Numbered from the stretch's first letter, positions 52,988-61,555 are shown. The stretch: 64,000 nt of DNA from an uncultured Candidatus Melainabacteria bacterium (GCA_934717855.1 CAKUZI010000001.1:124001-188000), one strand, 5' to 3'. The notes: generated from the sequence alone by a model not told the origin. A program made the numbers and translations.

Positions 52988-53016
52988 TTGTCACAATTTC
53001 TAAAATATGCTACAAT
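52988..53016 (+). promoter_or_regulatory. Promoter of pilT
   Basis: TTGTCA (52988-52993), 17-bp spacer, TACAAT (53011-53016), about 27 bases before the chosen ATG. Confidence 0.7.
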
Positions 53017-53042
53017 CTCTGATGAAACTAGAGGAAATTAAC

Positions 53043-54158
53043 ATGGGTGGAAATTACGTAAGTTCAAGGTTTAATATAATTGATTTTTTAAAGAAAGCGG
53101 TTGCCGTTGGCGCCTCTGATGCTCATTTGCAGGTTGATGAACATCCTGCAGTTAGAATAGATGGTAAAATTATGAAGGTTGATATGCCTATTTTAACAGA
53201 AGATGACATTTTATCCGCTTATGATATTCTTTTGCCGACACCTTTCAAAGGAAAAGTAAATTCGGTGTTTGATTTGGATTTTGCGTACGAAATTCATGGT
53301 GTTTCAAGATTTAGGGTTAACTTGAGCCGACAATTGGGGAAAAGTGCTCTTGTTATTAGGACGATTCCCTATAACATAAAAAAGATTTCAGAATTAATGT
53401 TGCCGGAATCAATCGAGCAGTTTGCCACATTAAATAATGGTTTGGTTTTGATTACTGGGCCTACAGGTGCCGGAAAATCTACCACAATAGCATCTTTGAT
53501 TGATTATATCAATATAAATTACCCTAAACATATTATTACAATTGAAGATCCGGTTGAATTTATTTTTACTAATAAAAAATCTTTAGTTTCGCAAAGACAA
53601 GTTTTAATTGATACGCCGTCGTTTCCGGAGGGAATTAAATATGCCTTAAGACAAGACCCGGATGTTATATTTATTGGTGAAATTAGAGATAAGGAAACAG
53701 TTTCTGCTGCTCTTAAATCTGCAGAAACCGGTCACCTTGTATTTGCGACAATTCACACAAACGATGCAATTCAAACGGTTAACAGAATTGTGAACATGTT
53801 TGAACCGTCTGATAGAGAATTTGTAAGGGCTCAGATAGCGTCAATTTTGAGGGGTACGGTTTCTCAAAAACTTATCCCAATTTCTAACGGTACAGGTAGG
53901 AGACCGGCATGCGAAGTTTTAGTTGTGACGCCGACTGTTAAAGATTTTATAGAGAAAGACAAGCTGGAAGATATTTATGAACTTGTTAAAAAAGGTTCTT
54001 TCAATAACATGATTACAATGAATACATCGTTGTACAGGTTATATGAACAAGATTTGATTTCGGAAGAAGTTGCTTTGTCTTATTCTGATAACAAAAATGA
54101 ATTACAACAAATGTTTAAGGGTGTATTCCACGGAACATTCGGTTCATCTGGAATGTAG
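53043..54158 (+). CDS. pilT: Type IV pilus retraction ATPase PilT
   Basis: Hexameric motor that disassembles pili for twitching and DNA uptake. GASDAHLQVDEHPAVRIDG is the N-domain start, GPTGAGKST Walker A, IEDPVEFIF Asp box, QDPDVIFIGEIRD Walker B and HLVFATIHTND His box. 371 residues, usual for PilT. The ATG at 53043 is chosen because AGAGGA lies 8 bases upstream and because the longer frame from 53007 begins inside the promoter spacer. No pilB or pilC nearby. It can work with the prepilins at 10735, 26793 and 49508. Confidence 0.93.
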   Translation: MGGNYVSSRFNIIDFLKKAVAVGASDAHLQVDEHPAVRIDGKIMKVDMPILTEDDILSAYDILLPTPFKGKVNSVFDLDFAYEIHGVSRFRVNLSRQLGKSALVIRTIPYNIKKISELMLPESIEQFATLNNGLVLITGPTGAGKSTTIASLIDYININYPKHIITIEDPVEFIFTNKKSLVSQRQVLIDTPSFPEGIKYALRQDPDVIFIGEIRDKETVSAALKSAETGHLVFATIHTNDAIQTVNRIVNMFEPSDREFVRAQIASILRGTVSQKLIPISNGTGRRPACEVLVVTPTVKDFIEKDKLEDIYELVKKGSFNNMITMNTSLYRLYEQDLISEEVALSYSDNKNELQQMFKGVFHGTFGSSGM

Positions 54159-54208
54159 TCACAATATTGGAGATATAAAAACACAGATTTTGTGTAAGAG
54201 ATAGTTGA

Positions 54209-54970
54209 ATGAATAATTTTGTAACAGATGCAATTAATCTGAAAGCTTATAATCTGAGTGAAGCTGATAAAATTATTGTCATGTATTCAAAGGACAAAGG
54301 ACTAATCAGAGGGGTTGCAAAGGGAGTGAAAAAACCAAAGAGTAAGTTAGGCGCAAGGATGGATTTGCTTGTTGCCAATAAACTTATGCTTTATAAAGGT
54401 AAAAATTTGGATAGAATTTGTCAAGCAGAAGCTCTTAATACTTTTCACAAAACTAGACAAAATATGGATAAAATATTTTATTCAATGTATATAACAGAGG
54501 TTGTAAATAATTTTGGGGTTGAAGACGACCCGTGTTCAAAAGAAATTTATGAACTTCTATACAAGGCTTTAGATAAAATTTCCAATGCTGAAAACACTAT
54601 AGAGATATTTATAGCCGTTATAAAATTTCAGCTTAAAATGATGCAAATTTCAGGCTTGGGCGTAGAACTTGACAATTGTCTTTGCTGTGGAGAACCAATA
54701 AAAGAAGAAAATATGTATTTTTCATCGCAAATGGGTGGAATTTTATGTTCAGAATGTAATGAAAAATATCATTTGCATGATGTAATGCATTATAAATTGA
54801 GAGATTTTTTGAATTCTTGTTTAGATAATGATTTTGATTTTGTTTCAGAATACGACAAAAAGGCTAATGACAAGGTGTGCAGTGTATGCTTTGAACTTTT
54901 AAAAGAATATATAAATGTTCATTCTTCAAAGAAGTTTAATTCGACAAATATTTTACAGGAAATCAAGTAG
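54209..54970 (+). CDS. recO: DNA repair protein RecO
   Basis: Mediator that loads RecA on SSB-coated DNA. FVTDAINLKAYNLSEADKIIVMYSKDKG is the OB-fold start (LKAYNLSEADK), then RGVAKGVKKPKSKLG and the helical middle. A zinc site follows with CLCCGEP and CSEC. 253 residues, normal. The ATG has a modest AAGAGA. It follows pilT by 50 bases and is followed by a small membrane protein. Confidence 0.92.
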   Translation: MNNFVTDAINLKAYNLSEADKIIVMYSKDKGLIRGVAKGVKKPKSKLGARMDLLVANKLMLYKGKNLDRICQAEALNTFHKTRQNMDKIFYSMYITEVVNNFGVEDDPCSKEIYELLYKALDKISNAENTIEIFIAVIKFQLKMMQISGLGVELDNCLCCGEPIKEENMYFSSQMGGILCSECNEKYHLHDVMHYKLRDFLNSCLDNDFDFVSEYDKKANDKVCSVCFELLKEYINVHSSKKFNSTNILQEIK

Positions 54971-54983
54971 GAGGATTAAAAGT

Positions 54984-55352
54984 ATGTTTAAAAATTTGTT
55001 TGATTTGTCTGTAAAGCGCTCAGGTTTTGAAATTTTTGGTTTTTATCTTACATATTCTATTCTGGGAGCAATTGTTGCCGGTGTTATTTGCGGTTTTGTA
55101 ATTGCTTTTGTTCATCCTGAGATAAAAACTGTTGAGGATGCAACTCACTTAGCGATAAGATATGCTCCTGTTTTGGCTATTTTTTATGGGCTGATTTTAG
55201 CATTTTTGATAGTTAGAGCAAAGAATTTATTTAATACATTCAATGCAATATTACTCATAATAATATCTGTTCCGTTATTATTCTTTTTTGGTTTGTCATT
55301 GGGTTTAATTCCGATTGCTTTTTTGACAGGAATTGAAAAAAGTTCTGATTAG
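54984..55352 (+). CDS. Small three-helix membrane protein
   Basis: A 122-residue membrane protein of unknown role. MFKNLFDLSVKRSGFEIFGFYLTY precedes three hydrophobic helices (ILGAIVAGVICGFVIAFV, YAPVLAIFYGLILAFLIV, AILLIIISVPLLFFFGLSLGL). ATG 54984 has AGGAGG ten bases upstream; the longer frame to 54915 overlaps recO and lacks support. It is probably co-transcribed with recO. It overlaps the convergent TPR gene by four bases. Confidence 0.75.
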   Translation: MFKNLFDLSVKRSGFEIFGFYLTYSILGAIVAGVICGFVIAFVHPEIKTVEDATHLAIRYAPVLAIFYGLILAFLIVRAKNLFNTFNAILLIIISVPLLFFFGLSLGLIPIAFLTGIEKSSD

Positions 55353-56278
55353 GATGCAGTAAATCTATCGAGTTCTTTTTTTACTAATTTGGGCGAAACA
55401 GAAAGAGTTGAATTGTTCTTTAGAGAAAGTCCCATATTTTTTACATATTCATCATTTGAGTGACCAAGTTTATTAATTTGAGCCAAAATGTAATACAAAT
55501 CCCCATTTTCTCCACAGTTTTGCAGAGCTTGTTCTATAATTACTTTAGCGTTGTCAAAGTTTTGAGTTTTGGTGAGAATTTTTGCATAAATAATGTACGC
55601 ATCTATATCTTTTGGGTTGTATTCCAGAGTTTTCTCTAGATTTTCAAGGGCAGATGTATAATTCTCCTCTTCGTAATCAATTGAGGCAAGGTTAAAATAC
55701 GCCCAACTATAATCGGGAGAAATTTCAAGAACCTTAGTAAAATTCTTTTTAGCGTTTTCGTTGTCGCTTTGTTCTTTAAATATATTTCCCAAGTAAAAAT
55801 GAGCATATAAGTCTTCGTCATTTAATTCAATTGTTCTTTGAAAATAATATTTTGCACCGTCAAGTTTACCCTCTTTAAAGTAGCAAAGCCCTATTGAAAA
55901 ATACGCATTAGAATCGTTTCCGTCTTTTTGAAGAACTGTTTCAAAGCAATCTACTGCTTTTTCGTAAAGTTTTTTATCAATAAAAACAAGGCCTAAATTG
56001 TAGTAAGCATCAATTTCATTCGGAGCAAGCTCAATTGCTTTGTTGTAAGCGCCAATAGCCTTGTCCAAATCTTTCAATTTTTCGTACGTAATTCCTAAAT
56101 TATAAAAAATTCCGCTATCATCTGGGAAAATTTTAGACAAATATAAAAAATGTTGCTTGGCTTCTTCTGAATACCCCAAATCAAGCAAAAGTACCGCAAG
56201 TTGTCTGCGTGCTTGAAAATTTGTTTGGTCTTCTTTTAAAATATTTTGTAATTCTTCAATTCTATCTATTTTTGACAT
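55349..56278 (-). CDS. Cytoplasmic TPR-repeat protein
   Basis: A 309-residue protein with about seven TPR units and no signal peptide: DYGYSEEAKQHFLYLSKIFPDD-like, KDLDKAIGAYNKAIELAPNE, KLYEKAVDCFETVLQKDGND, ENAKKNFTKVLEISPDY, NYTSALENLEKTLEYNPKD. A protein-protein adaptor; the partner is unknown. Its promoter (TTGCAA-16-TATAAT) places the -10 box six bases before ATG 56278, so the message is likely leaderless. It ends four bases inside the convergent membrane-protein gene. Confidence 0.88.
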   Translation of the reverse strand: MSKIDRIEELQNILKEDQTNFQARRQLAVLLLDLGYSEEAKQHFLYLSKIFPDDSGIFYNLGITYEKLKDLDKAIGAYNKAIELAPNEIDAYYNLGLVFIDKKLYEKAVDCFETVLQKDGNDSNAYFSIGLCYFKEGKLDGAKYYFQRTIELNDEDLYAHFYLGNIFKEQSDNENAKKNFTKVLEISPDYSWAYFNLASIDYEEENYTSALENLEKTLEYNPKDIDAYIIYAKILTKTQNFDNAKVIIEQALQNCGENGDLYYILAQINKLGHSNDEYVKNMGLSLKNNSTLSVSPKLVKKELDRFTAS

Positions 56279-56284
56279 ACTTAT

Positions 56285-56312
56285 ATTATAAATATTTTAC
56301 AAAATATTGCAA
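56285..56312 (-). promoter_or_regulatory. Promoter of the TPR gene, likely leaderless
   Basis: On the minus strand, TTGCAA (56307-56312), 16-bp spacer, TATAAT (56285-56290), then six bases to the ATG at 56278. Confidence 0.75.
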
Positions 56313-56376
56313 AATTGTAAAAAGTTTTATAGAATATGTTTAAGGTTTATTAATTAAAATATAAGAAGGGGAAAAA

Positions 56377-57048
56377 ATGAGATTTTTAAGTATAGTTTTA
56401 TCGTTATTTTTATTTGCGCAAACAGTTTCAGCTAGTCCATTGAGCGGAAATGCAAAGACAAAGAGAATTCCTGCTGGGACAAAATTTGCGTTGCAAATGA
56501 CAACCCCAGTTTCGACAACTAATTCAGAGGGAACAGAGTTTACAGCAATCATGATGAACGATCAAACAGCAGATTCTGATGTTATTTTGCCGATGGGTTC
56601 ACTCGTTAGAGGTACAATTAAAAGAATTGAACCAGCAAAAAGATTTTCAAAAGGGGCTGTTTTGTATTTGGATTTTGACCATGTTGTGACTCCAAACGGC
56701 AGACAATTACCTTTGACATTCTCAATTGTCGGGAGACAAGACATGACTTATGATGGCGGTATAACAGCTTCTCGCGGATACAAAGATGCAATGATTGAAA
56801 ACTGGCAAAAAACAAAAGAAATCACTGTTGGTGCGACGGAATGGGGTGCTGACGTATTTGATGATGTTCCTGTAGCTGATCAAATAATGACAGGTGTTGG
56901 AGCAATCGGAGGTGCAATTGGTGGCGGAGCATACTATGTTTTTGACTCTGTTGCAGACATGATTAGAAAAGGCAAAGGTGTAGACCTTAAAAAAGGTGAA
57001 GTCTTGAACGTAATCTTAGTTGATCCGGTAGATGTTCCGGTTATATAA
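56377..57048 (+). CDS. Secreted protein of unknown function
   Basis: A 223-residue protein with a Sec signal peptide (MRFLSIVLSLFLFAQTVSA, cleavage before SPLSG). The mature part has a beta-rich core, KRIPAGTKFALQMTTPVST, EGTEFTAIMMND, LPMGSLVRGTIKRIEPAKRFSKGA and TPNGRQLPLTF. This is loosely like the beta-barrel of TrbI/VirB10-type or lipoprotein domains with the pattern LPxGTxxxGxV. A Gly-rich hydrophobic stretch (GVGAIGGAIGGGAYYVFD) could touch a membrane. GAAGGGG precedes the ATG. Function not known. Confidence 0.78.
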   Translation: MRFLSIVLSLFLFAQTVSASPLSGNAKTKRIPAGTKFALQMTTPVSTTNSEGTEFTAIMMNDQTADSDVILPMGSLVRGTIKRIEPAKRFSKGAVLYLDFDHVVTPNGRQLPLTFSIVGRQDMTYDGGITASRGYKDAMIENWQKTKEITVGATEWGADVFDDVPVADQIMTGVGAIGGAIGGGAYYVFDSVADMIRKGKGVDLKKGEVLNVILVDPVDVPVI

Positions 57049-57083
57049 GACAGTTTACACAATGTTTTTAAGTGTAGAAAAGT

Positions 57084-57106
57084 ATGGCGGGGTATAACCC
57101 CGCCAT
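57084..57106 (+). terminator. Intrinsic terminator
   Basis: 10-bp GC-rich stem (57084-57093 with 57097-57106), 3-nt loop, then a modest T-rich stretch. Confidence 0.75.
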
Positions 57107-57156
57107 TTGATTTATATTAAAAAGTTTTTATAATTTATTTTTGTTATTTATTCAAA

Positions 57157-58446
57157 TTAAACCAATTCTCCGAAAATTTTTCCGTTTTCGAATTTTGCAA
57201 TTTTAACTTTTTGTAAAGTGTTTAGCAAGTTTTCGTCTTTTGAATTTATCAAAACGGTTAAATAATTTCTTGTTACGCCTTTGAGAAATCCTGTTTTTTT
57301 GTCAGGGTGTTTTTCTATTAAAATTTCTCGTATTTTACCAATATTTTGATTAATAAAATCTGTATGTTTTATAAAAGATAATGCTTTTACAATATCTGCA
57401 CGCATTTGACGAATTTTTTCATCAACTTGATCTGTTGATTTTGCACCAATCGTTCCCTCTCTCACAGAATAAGGGAAAACATGTATTTGAGAAAGTCCTG
57501 ATTTCTTTAAGTTCTCAACAGTTGTTTGAAAATCTTCTTCTGTTTCTCCTGCAAATCCTGTAATAACGTCACTTCCTAAGAATGGCATATCAAACATTGA
57601 ATTTATTTTTTCGATTTGTGCCAAATAATCTTCAACTTTGTAAAATCTGTTCATAGATTTTAAAGTCTTATTACAAGCGGACTGTAGTGACAAGTGAAAA
57701 TGTGGACAGAATTTGGTTGATTTTTGAAGATATTCAAGCATTTCATCTGTTATTTCTGTAGGATTAAGCGATCCCATCCTAAACCTTTCAATTGTCGTAC
57801 GTTCTTCAATTGCTTTGATTAAGTCTAAAAGTTCCAATCCGATATCTTTGCCCCATTGTCCAATATGAATTCCTGTTAAAACAACTTCTTTAAATCCATG
57901 TTTTGAGAAATTATTGATTTGTTCAACGATAAATTCAATATTGGCACTTCGGCTTTTACCTCTAGCAAATGGTATAATGCAATATGAACATCTGTTATCG
58001 CAACCATCTTGAATTTTTAAACTTGCACGTGTATTTGTCATATTGTTTAAAACAACTTTGCTAAAATCAGTTCTGTGCATAATATCTGAAACTAAACAAG
58101 TTTTTTCTTCAAAATTTGATAATATTTTGTATAAGTCTAATTTTTCATCGTTTCCAACAACCAAGTCTACAAACTCATTTTCTAGTAATTTTTCTTTTTC
58201 AACTTGAGCAACACAACCGGTTATAACTGTTTTTATATTAGAATTTTTGTGTTTTGCATTGCGAAGATGATACATTGCTTCATTATCGCTTTTATGTGTA
58301 ACGGTACAAGAATTTAATATGTAAAAATCAGCCTCTTCAATGTTTTTAGTTTGATTAATTCCGTTATTTTCTAAATTTTCTGAAATTATCGAGCTTTCAA
58401 ATTGGTTAGATTTACAGCCCATTGTGTGAATGTAAAATTTTTTCAT
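57157..58446 (-). CDS. mtaB: tRNA t6A37 methylthiotransferase MtaB
   Basis: Radical SAM enzyme that converts t6A37 to ms2t6A37 in tRNA. The N-terminal UPF0004 domain has Cys11 in HTMGCKSNQFE, Cys in NSCTVTHKSD and TGCVAQVEKE for the first cluster. The radical SAM CxxxCxxC is DGCDNRCSYCIIPFARG, and a C-terminal TRAM domain ends the protein. CKSNQ and TRASLKIQDGCDNRC separate MtaB from MiaB and RimO. 429 residues. Its -10 box lies six bases before the ATG, suggesting a leaderless message. Confidence 0.95.
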   Translation of the reverse strand: MKKFYIHTMGCKSNQFESSIISENLENNGINQTKNIEEADFYILNSCTVTHKSDNEAMYHLRNAKHKNSNIKTVITGCVAQVEKEKLLENEFVDLVVGNDEKLDLYKILSNFEEKTCLVSDIMHRTDFSKVVLNNMTNTRASLKIQDGCDNRCSYCIIPFARGKSRSANIEFIVEQINNFSKHGFKEVVLTGIHIGQWGKDIGLELLDLIKAIEERTTIERFRMGSLNPTEITDEMLEYLQKSTKFCPHFHLSLQSACNKTLKSMNRFYKVEDYLAQIEKINSMFDMPFLGSDVITGFAGETEEDFQTTVENLKKSGLSQIHVFPYSVREGTIGAKSTDQVDEKIRQMRADIVKALSFIKHTDFINQNIGKIREILIEKHPDKKTGFLKGVTRNYLTVLINSKDENLLNTLQKVKIAKFENGKIFGELV

Positions 58447-58452
58447 ATTTTT

Positions 58453-58481
58453 ATAATAATCTAAATAAAACTAAGTGTAAA
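58453..58481 (-). promoter_or_regulatory. Promoter of mtaB, likely leaderless
   Basis: On the minus strand, TTTACA (58476-58481), 17-bp spacer, TATTAT (58453-58458), then six bases to the ATG at 58446. Confidence 0.75.
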
Positions 58482-58573
58482 TATTTTTTAACAAATTGCT
58501 ACTAAGATAGCAAAAAATAATACTTTTGGGTTTTATTATAGTATAATGAATTAGTGAAAGTGTAGGTGTGTGT

Positions 58574-59452
58574 ATGCAAATTTCAGCGATATCAACTCCT
58601 AATTTTAAAGGGAGACGAGATAATGTAGATGCTTTAATTGGGTTGGATGACAATTCCGTTCGCCAAATTGCCTATATGCAAACGGCATCAAAATTTGATA
58701 GAAAAAAAACTAACCGAGCTACAAATGCTTTGTTTTACTCTGCTCCATTGGCTGCAGGGTTAGCATCTGCAGTTTTAGTGAAAGGTAATTCGACAATATT
58801 TTCTAAAAAGCTTACAGGAATGGCCGCAAGAGCAGCAAGAGGTTTGAAAACTGCAGGTTTGTGGACAGCTGGTTTGCTTGCAATTGATGCTTTGGGCTTT
58901 GGAAAACGTAAGTTAGTTGAAAATTCTCCGGAAGCTCGCAAGTTTGAAAACAAACATCCGTTCATCTCTTTGATGGGAACATTGGCGGCTGGAGTTGGCG
59001 CTTTACTTCTTGTTGGTAAGGGCTATAATAAATTGGCTTCTAAAGAAGCTCCAAAATTCTTGCAAAAAGGAACAGAAAAAGTTGCTAAGTTTATCAACGA
59101 AAACAAAGTGATGGTTGGTGCCAAAAACAATTTGAAAAAATTGGCAGATAAAACTCCATCTGCATTGAAAAATCTAGGTGCAAACCTTTTGGATTGGGCT
59201 CCTACTATGTTAATATTCGGTGGCTTGTTCCATTCTATGAGTGCAAGAAATGCTGAAAGCAGAGATTTTGTAAAAAATTATACAAACTTGAAAAATAAAC
59301 AATCAGATTTAGCTCAAGCTAGACTTAGAGAATTGTCAATGGAAAATGATTTTTTAAAGACCGACGCTCAAAATAGAGAGGACTTGGAGTTGTTAAAAAA
59401 TCCAATGGCAGGTTTGGCTGAAGAAATTGCAGAAGCAGAAGAAAATGCTTAA
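58574..59452 (+). CDS. Lineage-type protein with N-terminal NFKG motif and hydrophobic helices
   Basis: A 292-residue protein of unknown role. It opens MQISAIS and has TPNFKG at residues 8-13. It then shows hydrophobic stretches at about 50-70 (FYSAPLAAGLASAVLV), 95-110 (TAGLWTAGLLAIDALGFG), 135-155 (SLMGTLAAGVGALLLVG) and 215-225 (APTMLIFGGLFHS). Basic linkers and an acidic C-terminus (LAEEIAEAEENA) complete it. Probably a membrane protein. ATG 58574 is preferred to GTG 58568, since the MQISAI opening matches the two other motif proteins. Confidence 0.75.
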   Translation: MQISAISTPNFKGRRDNVDALIGLDDNSVRQIAYMQTASKFDRKKTNRATNALFYSAPLAAGLASAVLVKGNSTIFSKKLTGMAARAARGLKTAGLWTAGLLAIDALGFGKRKLVENSPEARKFENKHPFISLMGTLAAGVGALLLVGKGYNKLASKEAPKFLQKGTEKVAKFINENKVMVGAKNNLKKLADKTPSALKNLGANLLDWAPTMLIFGGLFHSMSARNAESRDFVKNYTNLKNKQSDLAQARLRELSMENDFLKTDAQNREDLELLKNPMAGLAEEIAEAEENA

Positions 59453-59478
59453 TTTGAACCAAAATATATAACAAGATG

Positions 59479-59504
59479 ACGACTGTAATCAAATTTACAG
59501 TCGT
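59479..59504 (+). terminator. Intrinsic terminator
   Basis: 10-bp stem (59479-59488 with 59495-59504), 6-nt loop, followed by TGTTTTTT. Confidence 0.85.
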
Positions 59505-59594
59505 TGTTTTTTAGATTATTAAGCTTATGTAAAGGCATGGAAATATTGTGCTAAACTAATATTAAGGATGGTAGATTAAGAAGGAGATATAAAC

Positions 59595-60719
59595 ATGATA
59601 CCTATTTTAGATTCAAAACGCCAATACGCTACAATTGGCTCAGAAGTTGAAAAAGCAGTATGCGAAGTTTTACGTTCAGGTTCATATATTCTTGGACCAA
59701 ATACTAAAGCTTTCGAACAAGAAATGGCAGATTTCTATGGTTGCAAATATACAGTTGGTTTGAACTCAGGGACAGATGCTTTACACCTTGCATTAAGAGC
59801 ATTAAATATCGGTGCAGGAGATGAAGTTATTACTGTTGCATTTACATTTGTTGCAACTACAGAAGCAATAGGTATCGTTGGTGCTAAGCCTGTTTTTGTT
59901 GATATTGATGAAAACACATTTGATCTTGACGCTTCAAAATTGGAAGCAGCAATTACACCAAGAACAAAAGCTATTATTCCTGTTCACTTGTATGGTCAAC
60001 CTTGCGATATGGACGCTATTATGGCAGTTGCTAAAAAACATAACTTGCACGTAATTGAAGACTGCTGTCAAGCTGTTGGTGCATTGTACAAAGGTAAAAT
60101 GGTTGGTACATTTGGGGACTTTGGTTGTTTGAGCTTCTATCCTACTAAAAATTTAGGCGGTATGGGAGACGGTGGTCTTATTATGACTAACGATGAAAAA
60201 CTTCGTGATAGAGTTGTCGCTCTAAGAAACCACGGTGGCGCAGTTCGTTATCATCACGATGAAATCGGTGTAAATAGCCGTCTTGACGAAATTCAAGCAG
60301 CTATTTTGAGAGTAAAACTTCCTCACATTAAAGAATGGAACGAAGCAAGACGTAAACATGCTTACTATTACAATGAATTGTTTAAAGATTGCGCAGATAT
60401 TCAAACTCCGGTTGAATTGGATGATACATATTGTGTTTATCACCAATATACAGTTAAAATTCCTAACAGAGATGAAGTTCACAAAATGCTTCAAGAACGT
60501 GGTATTGGTGCAATGCTTTATTACCCAATTCCTTTACACTTACAAAAAGTTCATGAATACTTAGGTGTTGGAAAAGGATCTTTACCTGTTTCTGAAAAGA
60601 ATACAGAAATGGTTGTTTCATTACCAATGTTCCCAGAATTAACTGAAGAAGAACAAAGAACAGTTGCTTCAACATTGATTGATTGTATTGAAAAATCAAA
60701 ATCTAAAGCTACTGTATAG
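59595..60719 (+). CDS. DegT/DnrJ/EryC1-family sugar aminotransferase
   Basis: PLP enzyme of 374 residues that aminates a keto-sugar nucleotide for a surface glycan. IPILDSKRQYATIGSEVEKAV, GSYILGPNTKAFE, GLNSGTDALHLAL, VAFTFVATTEAI, VIEDCCQAVGA, SFYPTKNLGGMGDGG (PLP Lys) and RNHGGAVRYHHDEIGVNSRLDEIQAA fit the 3-amino branch. That branch includes WbpE/QdtB/FdtB-like enzymes and differs from the 4-amino WecE type at 32562. It has an excellent AAGGAG ribosome site and its own terminator; no NDP-sugar partner lies beside it. Confidence 0.92.
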   Translation: MIPILDSKRQYATIGSEVEKAVCEVLRSGSYILGPNTKAFEQEMADFYGCKYTVGLNSGTDALHLALRALNIGAGDEVITVAFTFVATTEAIGIVGAKPVFVDIDENTFDLDASKLEAAITPRTKAIIPVHLYGQPCDMDAIMAVAKKHNLHVIEDCCQAVGALYKGKMVGTFGDFGCLSFYPTKNLGGMGDGGLIMTNDEKLRDRVVALRNHGGAVRYHHDEIGVNSRLDEIQAAILRVKLPHIKEWNEARRKHAYYYNELFKDCADIQTPVELDDTYCVYHQYTVKIPNRDEVHKMLQERGIGAMLYYPIPLHLQKVHEYLGVGKGSLPVSEKNTEMVVSLPMFPELTEEEQRTVASTLIDCIEKSKSKATV

Positions 60720-60737
60720 TAAGAAATTATAAATAAT

Positions 60738-60774
60738 AAAAACGATACTTGTGATATTCATAAGTATCGTTTTT
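60738..60774. terminator. Bidirectional intrinsic terminator
   Basis: 13-bp stem (60738-60750 with 60762-60774), 11-nt loop, A and T runs outside. Shared by the aminotransferase and the convergent small gene. Confidence 0.85.
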
Positions 60775-61053
60775 TTATGCTGTAAATATTTTAGTTGCTG
60801 TTGTGGGGGCTCTGAAAAAAGGGTTCATCCCTACATTTCCGGCTCCATCGTTGAATGCAATGTCAAAACTTCTCGAGTCAAATTTGGTAGTTGTATGTTG
60901 AGCTGTCAAACCCAAAAATTGCGTTTGATTTTGTAAAGCATTTGTTCTTGCAGGGTTTGAGTCGTAGTTTTGTAAGGTGATTTTTTCTATTGCGGATGTT
61001 GTTGGTGGTTGTATTCCATCGACCGGCTTTATTCCGCCTTGATTGTGTGCCAT
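60775..61053 (-). CDS. Small Thr/Asn-rich protein with an NPF motif
   Basis: A 92-residue unassigned protein: MAHNQGGIKPVDGIQPPTTS, NPARTNALQNQTQFLGLTAQ, NVGMNPFFRAPTTATKIFTA. No signal peptide or membrane segment; low complexity of the disordered type. AAAGGA precedes the ATG. It lies 18 bases behind a similar small protein, so the two form an operon. The NPF motif is shared with 61072 and 50390. Confidence 0.65.
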   Translation of the reverse strand: MAHNQGGIKPVDGIQPPTTSAIEKITLQNYDSNPARTNALQNQTQFLGLTAQHTTTKFDSRSFDIAFNDGAGNVGMNPFFRAPTTATKIFTA

Positions 61054-61071
61054 TTTATGTGTCCTTTAATT

Positions 61072-61335
61072 TTATGCAAAAAGGTTCAATGATCGTTGAA
61101 CTTCTTCGCAATATCCGTTTTTGTATGTGTATTCTGTTGGAGGTTGTCCATTTACTTGTCCGACGTAGCCAATTGTCGGTTGTTGCCACAATCCCATGCT
61201 TCTGGTGTTTGCAAATGGGTTTTCATTTTGTGAAACTTCAGCAATATGGTTGTTTGTATTTGTATAAAGCTTGATTGCATCAACAGGATTGAAATATTTT
61301 TTTGTTACAGAATCTATTTTGCCAAGTGTGCTCAT
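61072..61335 (-). CDS. Small protein with an NPF motif
   Basis: An 87-residue unassigned protein: MSTLGKIDSVTKKYFNPVDAIK, SQNENPFANTRSMGLWQQP, GQPPTEYTYKNGYCEEVQRS. AGGAAAT precedes the ATG. ENPFANTRS compares with NNPFVNYNG in the protein at 50390. It is the first gene of a two-gene operon with 60775. Confidence 0.65.
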   Translation of the reverse strand: MSTLGKIDSVTKKYFNPVDAIKLYTNTNNHIAEVSQNENPFANTRSMGLWQQPTIGYVGQVNGQPPTEYTYKNGYCEEVQRSLNLFA

Positions 61336-61555
61336 AACAATTTCCTATTTTATACTCTTATATATATAAAGTATATAACAATTAAATAATTGCCTTTTGT
61401 GTTAAATTTAGGTTAATAAATGTTAACATTAGGTTGTAGCATGTATATTTACCCAAAAAAGTAATGCTTCAAACAAAATGTTAAGAATTGTAAAGTGTAA
61501 ATCGTACACTATATAAGGATTTCCAATGTTCATAAAAAAATATTAAACCATTGTA
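61336..61555. other. AT-rich intergenic stretch
   Basis: 220 bases without a convincing gene. It contains TTAATAAATGTTA near 61414, which repeats the core of the galE/GT8 promoter element. Confidence 0.5.

Noticed and set aside
52630..53006. glmS ribozyme
   Set aside because: The interval shows nested helices and a terminator but I could not match the ribozyme double pseudoknot or its conserved core.
59575..59595. Ribosome site before the DegT gene at 59595 resembling the phage T7 gene 10 leader
   Set aside because: A match to a strong natural Shine-Dalgarno pattern in AT-rich DNA is expected by chance; no sign of vector sequence around it.
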